From assembly GCA_025765595.1 (NCBI GenBank), contig JAIVFH010000353.1:1-25240 (forward strand): a stretch of DNA of 25,240 nt, read 5' to 3'. Shown piece after piece: positions 1 to 9,456 of this stretch. The translations under genes and the position numbers were made by a program. How positions within the stretch are numbered: the first letter of the stretch is position 1; every line of letters starts with the position of its first letter. Source of the stretch: Obelidium mucronatum. Taxonomy: Eukaryota; Chytridiomycota; Chytridiomycetes; Chytridiales; Chytriomycetaceae. The notes below the pieces were generated by a model. That model searched no databases, was not told where the DNA came from, and saw nothing but the letters and a program-made list of their open reading frames with translations.

Positions 1-247
1 ATTCGTAAGTGGCAGTGTGGCAGTGTGTGTTGAGAGTGTTTCACTCACGGTCTCTCTCTCTCCCGCTACAATTGCTTCTCTACTCTCACTTTCTCTATTC
101 TCACCACAGCCTTCGAGGAGGAATGCATCCGCACGCCGCTCTACCTCAAGGTGTGGCTCTTCTACCTCGACCACAAGGCCACAGCCCCGCTGCCGCAGCG
201 CGCCTTCCTGTTTGAACGCGCCCTCCTCTCCCTCCCAAGCTCATACA
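1..247 (+). pseudogene. Decayed partial copy of SYF1 (end of exon 1, intron 1, start of exon 2)
   Basis: Bases 1-247 match 6054-6303, the junction of exon 1, intron 1 and exon 2 of the SYF1 gene further right. The copy keeps the intron (5-109, against 6058-6165 in the parent), so it arose from DNA and not from mRNA. In the exon-derived part (110-247) I count three substitutions, all changing the residue (Phe to Leu, Ala to Val, Gly to Ser). The intron copy differs more, mainly in its CT-rich tract, and is 3 nt shorter. Homology stops after the TCATAC at 242-247, and the following DNA is unrelated. The left limit is outside the window, so the copy may include more of exon 1. It cannot encode a working SYF1, which needs a further 2.9 kb. 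A chimeric transcript through the retained splice sites is possible but not shown. Confidence 0.9.
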
Positions 248-767
248 GGATCTTCCAATCGATTTGAAGCTTGAGATTTTGCTTGGTACTTCAGAATGCG
301 CCCGACGAGCCAGAGCGCTAAAACTCAGGGTTCTCCATTGGCGCTGGAGAGTATTCTGGATCCTCGTAGTCCACCTCCAAGTTCCAACGACGATCTATAC
401 ATAGCCGAGTCAGCAGAATCTCTCCCACTCCTTTCGCCGAACCCGCGGCATCGCCGCAGCCTCAGGCTTACTAACCCTAGGCCCACTACCACCCCGCTCG
501 GCTGCGCGGACCGCAGCCTTATCTATCGCATATATTGCATCCTATTATATATCATGTGATCATTGTTATCCAATAAACTGTCAAGGTTCCAAAGGACCCT
601 TGACGACGCCACCCGCACGAGCGCGGACACATCAGGATCTTCGTGCGAGTTCAGCGGTCGGCGTACATACACAGCCACACTGCTGAATTTTTGCGTTTTT
701 TCTACAAGGTGCGGGTTTTTTTTTTGTAAAACCACCAGGAGCTTTTTGGTATTTTTGATGAAACATT
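248..767. other. Unassigned DNA between the SYF1 fragment and the transposon
   Basis: No gene is supported here. The stretch 296-530 is GC-rich and contains a perfect 7-bp stem with a 5-nt loop at 500-518. An AATAAA lies at 572-577. Open frames on both strands are short and have no recognisable domain. The composition, the stem-loop and the AATAAA in an AT-rich patch would fit a remnant of another repeat such as a solo LTR, but I found no paired LTR, primer-binding site or target duplication. The last three bases (765-767, ATT) are the left target-site duplication of the Harbinger element. Confidence 0.4.
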
Positions 768-784
768 AGAGGTCGGCAGATATT
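768..784 (+). repeat. Left terminal inverted repeat of the Harbinger element
   Basis: The 17-base repeat beginning AGAGGTCGGCAGA is identical to the reverse complement of 3738-3754. It is preceded by the ATT target duplication at 765-767. After the perfect 17 bp the similarity continues more loosely (GCGGG against CCCGG, then TTTCAA). Confidence 0.93.
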
Positions 785-850
785 GCGGGTTTTCAATGTT
801 TTGGAGTGTTTTCAATCAAAACACTTGTTTTCGGTGGTTTTGGGATTTCT

Positions 851-860
851 CGGCAGATAT
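851..860 (+). repeat. Internal repeat of the TIR core (CGGCAGATAT)
   Basis: The ten bases CGGCAGATAT occur in the left TIR at 774-783 and again here in the same orientation, about 77 bp inward. The copy is followed by a GAAAACAGCC motif (868-877) that also occurs near the right end at 3668-3677. Repeated subterminal motifs are common transposase or SANT-protein binding sites in this superfamily. That role is inferred, not shown. Confidence 0.6.
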
Positions 861-943
861 AGAATTTGAAAACAGCCAAAACATCGAAAACAACCTGAAA
901 ACCATCCAAACCTCAAAACTTCTGAAAACCCGGTCCTTTTTGT

Positions 944-2383
944 GTGAGGAAAGGAAAACGTGGGTGGAGGCACGTTTTCGGATGTGTTTTCGCTAAAAAT
1001 AAAGATAAACTAAGTCTTTGCACAACAATCATGGCCCACCCACCAGAGCTACTTGCCCTTATGCATACATTCCTTATGGAGTATGATGATTCTGCAACAG
1101 TCAGCTCCCGTAGACCAAATCTTCCACAGTTCTTCAGTCCCGCTGTCAACCCTTTTGCATGGCTCTCAGATCTTGGTGACAGTCCCGATGGTCCCGCAGT
1201 ACGTGGAAAAGATCTTCGCAAAGCTCATGAATGGAGAGCCTTGATTTTTAGCAGAGATGTGGACTCTGAGCACTTCAGACGAAGATTTCGGTTGACACGA
1301 GCAACCTTTGATCACATCCTTTCACACATCCGCATTGACCTTGAAAAACAAGTCAGAACACCTGGAAAGCCTCGAGCACCTGCGCAGCATCAGCTTGCCA
1401 TGACGCTTGCCTATGTGGGAAATGGACAACCACTTCGAACTATTGGAGACTTATTTGGTTATGGGGAAAGAACTGTAGGAGACTCTGTTAGGAGAGTATC
1501 TGACACAATCAATGACGTGTTTCATGGGGTTATCAGTCTTCCAGATGTGGGATCGGATGAGTGGACACGTATGGCCTCAAAGTTTGCAGAGTTGGGTGGT
1601 CTTCCAAATGTTGGATTGGCGCTGGATGGGAGTTACATCAAGATTCAAGTTCTTGGCGAAGGACCGAGAGTCCCTGGGGGTCCATTTGTCAAGAAAGACT
1701 TTTGGTGTCACAAGCAGTTCTATGCGGTGCTACTTATGGCTGCTTGTGATGCCGATATGATGTTCAGATTTGTGGACACTGGATGGCCGGGGGCTACATC
1801 AGATTCAAAAGCTTACGAGAACTCCTTGCTTGGTCTTAATGTAGACACAATCCTCCCTGAATCTATTGTTATACTTGGCGACAAGATATTCACTAATTCA
1901 GATCATCTAATAACTCCCTTCAAGAGGACTGCCAACAATCCACGCAACCTCCGCACCAATAGATACAACAAGCGGCACTCTAAGACACGCGTTGCCATTG
2001 AAAACTGTTTTGGCTGACTCAAAACAAGGTTCAGGATACTTCGTGAATGTGTCAACGTTGAAACTCGTGCTGTGCCAGATGTTGTGATGATGTGCTGTAT
2101 TTTACATAACATCTGTCAGTCTCGGAATGATCCACTCGAAGACGAAGAAGTGGTGGAGTTTATTGAGAGAGAGAGAGCATCAGATGTCGAAAACTGGACT
2201 GCATACTTGATTGGTCTTTCAGAAGATGATTTTGTGGAGGGCGATTTACTCGATTTGATGCTCCACCCAATCTTTGACATGGATGTGAACAGATTGAATT
2301 TGCAGTTTATTGCAAGAGAAGGTTGTGTGATTGCAGCAAATATGCGTGTGCGGGAGGCGTTTGCAGAGTTTTTGATGAGTTAG
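944..2383 (+). pseudogene. Harbinger transposase (DDE_Tnp_4), interrupted by an in-frame TGA
   Basis: The frame is open from 944, with a better ATG at 1031, to the TGA at 2015-2017, and then continues in the same frame to a TAG at 2381-2383. Counting from the ATG at 1031 the product would be 450 codons. The catalytic triad is visible: Asp199 (LALDGSY), Asp258 (GATSDSK) and Glu324 (AIENCFG). A helix-turn-helix-like segment lies upstream (IGDLFGYGERTV). The premature stop is codon 329, five codons after the catalytic Glu, where relatives usually have Arg in the FGRLK-type motif. A single CGA-to-TGA transition explains it. No frameshift is seen and the distal part is well kept, so the break looks recent. 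Read-through or a suppressor could still give protein, because the triad lies before the stop. An AATAAA follows at 2386-2391. Confidence 0.92.
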
Positions 2384-2385
2384 GA

Positions 2386-2391
2386 AATAAA
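2386..2391 (+). terminator. Poly(A) signal of the transposase gene
   Basis: AATAAA occurs three bases after the transposase TAG, between the two convergent transposon genes. Confidence 0.55.
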
Positions 2392-2464
2392 GATAATTAT
2401 GTTGATTCAATATACAGCTTCATTCAATGCAATAAACACAATATTCCAATAAGGTTTTGACCCA

Positions 2465-3623
2465 CTAATCCTTCTTCAGCGATTGCAACATTGCAATGAA
2501 TGTTGCACACTTCTCTTCCGCTGCTTCCTGCCCCTCCTTTCTTGCCGCTTCAACATCAAGTCTGTGCTGACGTCTCTCCTCATCATTGGCAGTCTCAGTA
2601 CGCTTTTGAATTTCCAAAGATTCCTTATTGATGCTATTTGAGTCCTTCATAAGCAATAAGAATCTTTCTTGGTACTCGGTTATAGGCTCCACCTCCTTCA
2701 TTTTCATCTTTTTGTTTTTTGGAGGTTTGGGGGTAGAAACAACAGCCTCATCATCAAGTTCCTCAAGCTCCTCAAGTCTCTTTTGTGCTGCGGACTTTCT
2801 TTTCAAATTACTTGCCGCAGGTTCTCCACCAGGCTTCACGCCAGTCTTCTCTGCACCTTTATGAGATGTAATAGTACTGCCACTTCCCACTCCATCCACT
2901 ACTTCTCTTGAGTCACTTACAGCAGCTGATTGGTCTTCGTCTTCGTCATCATAGCTTCCATTGCGGAATTCACCATGTTCACGATCATATTCATTTGCAA
3001 ATGTGGTCATTGGTGTATCAGATTTGGGATCTTCCGCTATGGGGGGTGGCAGACGGTCAATGCGACCCTTGACCATACTGGTCCGAGAGGAGTAAGGACC
3101 TTTAGCAGCACTTGAATCACCCAAGATAGCAATTATTTCATCATAAAATGGTGGGGCCGGCTTTGGAGAGGATCCAGATTCAGTTTTTCCTGCAACTGCA
3201 CTGTTGTGCGACGAAACCGCTGTTTTCATGGCCCTGAACTTTGCTTTGCAGACTTCGCCTGTGAGAGCTTCATCAATATCAGCATCAATGTCGCTGCTAT
3301 CATCTTCATCCAAGATCTTGGTGATCTAAAACGCAGGTGGGTTTGGGTGGGGTGGCACTGATGACATCAATAATTCAACAAACCTTTAAAGGATATCCAT
3401 TCCAGACATCAATAGAGACAGTCTTTCCGTTGTGGACAGTTTTCCAGTCCTTTTGGACACCAGTGAGTAAGGCTCTGGTTGCATCAGTGTTCCAATTGTA
3501 GGAGGGTTTGCGCTTCTTCACTGGCGCCATCTTGGCTTTTCCTACAGGAGTAGTAGAAGCCATAACAGCCACTACTGGTGGGTGTTGATTTTTTGTATGC
3601 TTCTGTCCAGTTTTCGGCGGCAT
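2465..3623 (-). CDS. Harbinger-associated SANT/Myb-like DNA-binding protein, two exons
   Basis: Exon 1 is 3623-3384 and exon 2 is 3325-2465, with a 58-nt GT...TAG intron in phase 0. The join gives 366 residues. Near the N-terminus there is a basic cluster (VKKRKPSYNW, about residue 35), followed by a tryptophan-spaced helical segment (TRALLTGVQKDWKTV, VWNGYP) typical of the trihelix/SANT domains of Harbinger accessory proteins. The middle is acidic and Ser/Pro-rich. The C-terminal 90 residues are strongly charged and probably form a coiled coil (EERRQHRLDVEAARKEGQ). In known Harbinger systems this second protein binds the transposon ends and helps bring the transposase to the nucleus and the DNA. 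It is intact, unlike the transposase beside it. Family assignment rests on context as much as on sequence. Confidence 0.8.
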
Positions 3624-3737
3624 CGTTTTTTATTGTTTAAACTTGCTGTTTCAAAACCACCAACTGTGAAAACAGCCCAAAACACCCAACGGCCTGTTTT
3701 CAAAGCACAGTCAAAACCAAAACCTTGAAACACCGGG

Positions 3738-3754
3738 AATATCTGCCGACCTCT
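3738..3754 (-). repeat. Right terminal inverted repeat of the Harbinger element
   Basis: Perfect 17-bp inverted copy of 768-784, followed by the ATT target duplication at 3755-3757. The preceding 100 bp (3640-3737) contain repeated AAAAC-type motifs resembling those of the left end. Confidence 0.93.
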
Positions 3755-3774
3755 ATTGTTAAATCACCCTTGGT

Positions 3775-3780
3775 TTTATT
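3775..3780 (-). terminator. Poly(A) signal of the lectin gene
   Basis: AATAAA on the minus strand, about 65 nt past the lectin stop. The transposon end lies only about 20 bp beyond it, so the insertion just missed the 3' processing signal. Confidence 0.6.
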
Positions 3781-3844
3781 GAATTCGCCTCATAGAAAAC
3801 ATAGAAGCTACCAAGAAAAAATGAGCTAAGATTGATAAACCAAT

Positions 3845-4565
3845 TCAAACAAAAGCGTTGGTTGCCCAAATTGGGTTATTCATTTCCCACCCATCATTGT
3901 ACAGAACCAAGTTTCCGTCATCCTACAATAGTTATGAGCGACTTTTATAGTTATCAAGGAAAGCAAAAGCAAACCTGAATACAAAGCAAGCCATCGGAGC
4001 CCCATGTACCAGCATTCCAACGAGTGATTGTTCCATCACCGGTTGGTGCGCCAATCAAGTAGAGATCACCGTTCCAGCCATACTCGAACTGGTAAGCTTT
4101 GTAATAGTCACCAATGTCGTTTGCCCAATTTTCCCATACTTCCACGTAGCAGTTTTTGTGGATGATGCAGGCCCACATTTTGTTATGGTAAACCTTAATG
4201 TGCCCGTACCACTAAGTTGATAAAGGAGGAAAGCCGTTAAGTATTATGTATACAAGAAATGTGCTGATTCTACGTACATGCATTTCAAAAACAGCACTGC
4301 CACTTGGAGATTCCATTCTTTCGCCGACTTGGAAAATATGGCCTCGACGAATACAACCAGCTCCTGGGTATACGTAGTACCAGTTTTCCTGAATTGTGTT
4401 ATCATCATCATCCGCTGTAATGGACATTTTCTCGTAGCCTGGACGGGTGATGGCCTTGGTCTTGATTCCCTTAACAGCAGTAATGTCTGTTGCGTTTCCG
4501 GTGGGAGCGGCGAACACAGCTGTTGAGACCAGAGCAGCAAGAGAGAGGAGGAATGATGGAAGCAT
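3845..4565 (-). CDS. Secreted bulb-type (GNA-like) mannose-binding lectin, three exons
   Basis: Exons are 4565-4278, 4211-3975 and 3922-3845, with two short introns (66 and 52 nt), both in phase 0. The joined product has 200 residues. A clear signal peptide (MLPSFLLSLAALVSTAVFA) would be cleaved before APTG. The C-terminal half resembles a B_lectin domain. One repeat reads GERMESPSGSAVFEMHWYGHI, where the sugar-binding signature is degenerate. The last carries QDDGNLVLY (175-183), an exact match to the QxDxNxVxY mannose-binding motif. Intron 2 splits that motif after its Gln. Such lectins bind mannose-rich glycans outside the cell, so a role at the cell surface or in host or substrate contact is possible but inferred. 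A TATA-like box lies at 4604-4611. The weak point is the modest similarity of the first half of the domain. Confidence 0.82.
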
Positions 4566-4603
4566 TTGCTTTTTGAGACCAATTTGTTAGAAGTAGAAGC
4601 TTG

Positions 4604-4611
4604 AATTTATA
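4604..4611 (-). promoter_or_regulatory. TATA-like box of the lectin gene
   Basis: TATAAATT on the minus strand, about 40 bp upstream of the lectin ATG at 4565, implying a very short 5' leader. Confidence 0.5.
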
Positions 4612-5729
4612 GTCAAGACTTATCTAAGTGGCTGGTGCAATGTTCAGGGGCACTGCCACTCAGACACAGACAGTCACTGGGACTATGCGGATTTGCATGC
4701 CCTGGAAACGTTATTTCGTGATATCAATACTATTAAATAACACCTGAATATTGGCTCAATTTACTAAATGCGACTCACTTGTTCTGAAGAATGGGTCCTT
4801 CCCAGATAAATTTTTGTGGATGATGATTGACATCACGTGACTTCAACCGTGAAATTGAAAAAAAAATGTAAAACAAATGCCAGATTCTAGTGCATCAGTT
4901 CATCGAAGAGAGCCTTTCTCAAGCAAGTACGGAAATGCTTCTTACTGGTAGCCAAGAGCAAAGCATGGTTGGGTATTCCGGATGTTCGCCAGATGCCGCT
5001 AGCTTCAAGAAAAAACAGTGTGCATTGCATCGGTTCCGGATTGAATGTCAGTAAGTTTAAAAAAAGCTGGTTTGAGTGCTAAATAGTCTGTGGGAAAAAG
5101 TGCTAGCAATTTAACACTTGTACTCATGTGGAATGCCAGAGTGGTCCACCACCGGTTGTGTCAGAAGAGGCTGTGGGCTGAAATGACCAGTGGTTGGGGG
5201 CTTCGAATGCAAGGCTTGAGCATTGGTGATAGGAACGACACCGAAACAAGAATACTAGCGATCATGAAAGGAGCTGACATAACCGAATAAAAGACAAACC
5301 TATATTTATTTTAGAGTAACGATTCAACTACGTTGTAGTTAGTGTTGGTGCCAAGGGACAAATCTGTTGATAGCGACAGGATTGATAGTCACAAAAATGT
5401 GGAGTCAACGGTCATCACGGACTCATCAGTGGTATCACTTCATATGAAATTCAATTAAGTGCAGGTATTTCCGGCCTGATCCTGAAAAGAATACGCGCCA
5501 ATGGTGGCATGGATGTTGAAATAGTTTGTCCAGCGTTGGATACAGGTCTTTAAAGAGTTCAAATTTGATTTTTCATGTGGTCAGATTTGTCTGCGTCTAT
5601 GCCCACAGATAATAATTCTCAAGCTGCACCAATTTCCGCGTGTATTTTTTGTTGTGAAGTGTGTGCTCCCTCCTTTATTTTTTTTGCAAAAAAACCTCTC
5701 TTGCACCAGCACCCTGTTAACACCAATTA
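4612..5729. other. Intergenic region between the divergent lectin and SYF1 genes
   Basis: About 1.1 kb without a supportable gene. It must hold the SYF1 promoter at its right end, where an AT/T-rich stretch at 5640-5700 precedes the ATG at 5730. Open frames here (for example 5090-5290, plus) lack domains and neighbours. A minus-strand open stretch of about 40 codons ends at a TAA near 5455 and contains two Cys, but I cannot link it to a start or an exon. The minus strand at 5411-5429 resembles part of a hammerhead ribozyme but lacks its essential second core half. Confidence 0.5.
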
Positions 5730-8700
5730 ATGCCTCCGAAATCGAAAGCCGGCGCCAAGAAAAGCAAAACTCGTGGAGCGGCAGCGGCAGCATCGGGCTC
5801 CGATGGCGAGAGAGAAGGCACAAAACCCGACGCTGAAGAAAGCAAAGTCCAAGTGAAGACCGAAGTCAAGACCGAAGTCAAAGCGAAGACGGAAGCAAAG
5901 CCCGAAGAGTCCGCAGTCCGCCGCCCGCCTCCGCCGCCGCCGCCAAAGAAAGAGAAGAAGAAGGCGCTCGTGCCGACTGCGGCTTCGACTGGGGCCGCCG
6001 CGCCGCTGGCAGCCGCGAAGGAAGACGCGCTGCTGTTTATCGCCGAAGACGACATCCGTAAGTGGCAGTGTGGCAGTGTGTGTTGAGAGTGTTTCACTCA
6101 CGCTCTCTCTCTCTCTCCCTCTTCTCTCTCTCCCTCTACTCTCTCTTTCTCTACTCTCACCACAGCCTTCGAGGAGGAATGCATCCGCACGCCGTTCTAC
6201 CTCAAGGCGTGGCTCTTCTACCTCGACCACAAGGCCACAGCCCCGCTGCCGCAGCGCGCCTTCCTGTTTGAACGCGCCCTCCTCTCCCTCCCAGGCTCAT
6301 ACAAACTCTGGAAAGCCCACACAGACCTCCTTCTGTCCCAAATCCTAGACCCAAAATCACTCAACCCATCCACCCAACTCTCTCGCAGACTCCTCCCCAT
6401 CACCCACCCTGCCTACGAATCCCTCAACAACACATACGAGCGATCCCTGGTCCTCTGCAACAAACACCCAGTCCTATGGCTCAACTACTGCCGCTTCCTG
6501 ATGCACCAGCCATGTCCCACGAGAACGAGACGGACATTTGATCGTGCTTTGAAGGCATTGCCAATCACTCAACACCCACGCATATGGGACCTGTATTTGA
6601 AGTTTGCCACGCAAGCCGGTGGGGAGACGGCAGTGCGGATCTGGAGGCGGTACTTGAAGTTGCAAGGACTTGATGCTGCCGAGGAATACGTGGATCTGTT
6701 GTTGATTGGATTGGACGATGATCATAATGATGATGACGATCAAGTTGTAGGGGATGAAGAAGATGCGGTTGATCCTGAGGAAGCGAGGGAGAGACGGAAG
6801 GCTCCAAGATATGCGGAAGCGGCGCGTGTTTTGTCTATTATCATGGCGGACCCGCAGTATGTCAGTCCCCATGGAAAGACTTCTTTTCAGTTGTGGACTC
6901 AGTTCTGTGATTTGGTGTGCACGCATGCGGAAAGTGTGTTGACCCCAACAAGTGATGCCATTTTTGGGTCTGTAGCGGATTCCTCGGCGAGAACGGATGC
7001 AGGTCTTGGAGCTGCTTCGAAAGGAAAAGGAATGGGACTCACGGATGTTTTAAATGTGGAACGAATGATTCGCGCTGGAATCAGCAAGTTTACTGATCAA
7101 GTGGGGCGTTTGTGGAATGCACTAGCGCGATGGAACGTTGCGAGAGGGAAGTTTGAAAAGGCGAGGGATGTGTACGAAGAGGCTATTGTCAAAGTTTCAA
7201 CTGTTCGTGACTTTACAATGGTTTTTGACGCTTATGCTGAATTCGAGGAATCCGTCATTAGCGCTCGCATGGAAGAGATTGCAGAGCTGGAAGGAAATGA
7301 AGATGTATCTCCAGAAGATAAAGCGGATTTGGAAGTTGATGTAGATATGCGTTTGGCCCGACTTGAAAAGTTGATGGACAGGCGTCCATTCCTCGTCAAC
7401 GATGTACTTCTTCGACAAAATCCACACAACGTGAATGAATGGGACCAACGTGCAAATTTGTATAGAGAGCGAGGAATGCTGGAAAAAGTTGTGGAGACTT
7501 ATTCCGAAGCTGTGGCAACCATTGTTCCGAAAAAGATATCGGGGAAGTTGCATATTCTATGGACCCGTTTTGCAACATTTTACGAAGAGAATGACGAGCT
7601 AGACCAAGCGCGAACTGTGTTTGATCGTGCCGTCAATGTAGCATACAAACACGTGGATGATTTGGCTGAACTTTGGTGTCAGTGGGCGGAAATGGAGCTT
7701 CGGCACAAGGAATTCAAACGTGCTTTGGATGTGATGGGAAGGGCTACAGTTCCTCCACAACTTTCCAAGAAAATTCCCTCCCTCCACCTTCTTCGGTACA
7801 ATGATGAAGAATTATCCCCACAAATGCGTGTCTTCAAGAGCTTGAAGCTATGGTCGTTCTATGTCGATCTGGAGGAATCCATTGGAACTGTTGAAAGTAC
7901 AAAGTTGGTGTATGAGCGAATTATGGAACTTAAAATAGCGACACCTCAAATTATTATCAACTGTGCCAACTTTTTGGAAGAGCAAAAATGGTTTGAAGAG
8001 GTGGGGTCCTTGCTTTCTTTTTTTTCTTCGCATCAACATGTACTTACTACTTTCATTCAAAACAGTCATACAAATCCTACGAACGTGGCATTGAGCTGTT
8101 TGGCTACCCAGTCGCCTTTGAACTCTGGAACTTATACCTTCAGAAATTTGTTGAACGCCACGGCAGCGACAAACTGGAACGAGCTCGCGATCTATTTGAA
8201 CACGCCTTGGACAAGTGTCCACCGAAATTCGCAAAGACTCTCTACCTTTTATACGCCAAGCTAGAAGAAGACCACGGCCTAACCCGCCACGCCATGAAAA
8301 TTTACGACCGTGCGACTCGCGCCGTTAGTGATGCCGACCGGTTCCCTGTCTTTGAACTCTACATTGCCAAAAGCATATCCTTCTTTGGCCGTACGTCATC
8401 GCGAGAGATTTACCAACGCGCGTTGGAGGTTCTGCCTGACAAGACTGCACGTACAATGGCGATTCGGTTCGCGCAAATGGAGGCGAGTTTGTTTGAAGTG
8501 GACCGTGCGCGAGCGATTTGGAGCTATGGAAGTCAGTTTGCCGATCCGAGAATCGATGCAGAGTATTGGAAGGGATGGCAAGAGTTTGAGACGAAGCATG
8601 GGAATGAGGATACGTTTAAAGAAATGCTGAGGTATGGAGGTTTTTTTTTAAATTTATTTTGATACCACTTTGTATTGATCAAAAACTTTGTGTTTTTTGT

Positions 8701-9280
8701 TAGGCTCAAACGTTCTGTTCAAGCAAAATTCAATACGGATGTTGGGTTTATTTCGAACCAGCTTTTGGCGCAACGTGCTGCCGCAGCTGCTGCCGACGCG
8801 GAAGAATCAGCCATCGAGTCAGAAATGAATGCAGAATTGGACGAGGAAGACAGAAAAGCTGGTCGTATTCAACCTGCGTCAGAAACAAAACAAGCACCGG
8901 GTGGATCCAGAATAGTTGGATTCGTTCCCGCAAAGTCGCGAACCACTTTGAGTGAAGTGACTGTATTCCATGGAGACCAAGAGGATGAAGGTGGCGCTAA
9001 AGCAAAGCCAGCTGTTGCGAATCCAGATGCTATTGAAATCAGTGATGATGAGAATGACGATGAGGCGGATGCAACTGGGGCCATGGATTTGGATTTGGAT
9101 GATGCTGAATCAGAGCAGGATGTTGATGAAGAAGGAAAGAAGGAGTTTGCCAATTTGCAAAAGCGAGCCATTCCTGACGAAGTGTTTGGTGGTCTTGCCA
9201 AGTTGGGTAACACTGCTGAGGATTCAAACAAGGCAAACAAGGAATTGGGTGCCAAAGAGAGATTCAAGAGAAAGCGTTGA
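5730..9280 (+). CDS. SYF1: Pre-mRNA-splicing factor SYF1 (XAB2 family), HAT-repeat protein
   Basis: Four exons: 5730-6057, 6166-8000, 8066-8631 and 8704-9280. The introns are 108, 65 and 72 nt with GT-AG ends, and the join encodes 1,101 residues. After a low-complexity Lys/Ala/Pro-rich leader of about 105 residues comes the family start (EDDIPFEEECIRTPFYLKAW), then HAT repeats (half-a-TPR helical pairs) through most of the protein, for example KLWKAHTDLL, ILLTRF-like and YWKGWQEFETKHG helices. The C-terminal 150 residues are acidic with a basic tail. SYF1 belongs to the NineTeen complex (Prp19/CDC5L) and helps activate the spliceosome in the nucleus. It is longer than the usual 800-900 residues because of the leader, an acidic insertion near codon 290 and the tail. 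AATAAA at 9296-9301 follows the stop. The exon 1/2 junction is the parent of the fragment at 1-247. Confidence 0.95.
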
Positions 9281-9295
9281 ACCCTTAAAAAGGTC

Positions 9296-9301
9296 AATAA
9301 A
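9296..9301 (+). terminator. Poly(A) signal of SYF1
   Basis: AATAAA about 16 nt after the SYF1 stop codon, in the 176-bp gap between the convergent SYF1 and membrane-protein genes. Confidence 0.6.
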
Positions 9302-9456
9302 TGGATCTATTTAATCACCCAAATAAAGTTTGCAGCCAAAAAGAAAAATTTGAAAGACACAATCATAATAATAGATAAGTACAAAAGCCACTCAAAAACA
9401 ACGAGAGATAATAAAGCAAAGAGATTGAATGCAGGAATGCATATAGCTGATGCCAA

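Larger units (their letters stand above)
768..3754. mobile_element. PIF/Harbinger DNA transposon, nearly complete
   Basis: The element is 2,987 bp long, bounded by perfect 17-bp terminal inverted repeats (768-784 and 3738-3754) and flanked by ATT on both sides (765-767 and 3755-3757), a 3-bp target duplication as expected for the superfamily. It carries the typical two genes in convergent orientation: a DDE_Tnp_4-type transposase (plus) and a SANT/Myb-like DNA-binding protein with one intron (minus). Their stops are about 80 bp apart. Both ends are rich in AAAAC-type subterminal motifs. The usual Harbinger target is TWA, so ATT is slightly off-consensus. The transposase has one in-frame TGA, so this copy is probably not autonomous, although its ends look mobilisable. 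It inserted about 20 bp beyond the poly(A) signal of the lectin gene to its right. Confidence 0.93.

Noticed and set aside
248..740. Solo LTR of a retrotransposon
   Set aside because: An AATAAA, a stem-loop and GC-rich flanks are suggestive, but there are no TG...CA ends with target duplication, no primer-binding site and no second LTR.
2015..2017. TGA in the transposase read as an amino acid (recoding or alternative code)
   Set aside because: Other genes in the window end with TGA at the expected family C-terminus, so TGA is a true stop; the CGA-to-TGA mutation is simpler.
5090..5290. 66-codon plus-strand frame in the lectin/SYF1 gap
   Set aside because: No domain, signal or neighbour supports it, and composition looks non-coding.
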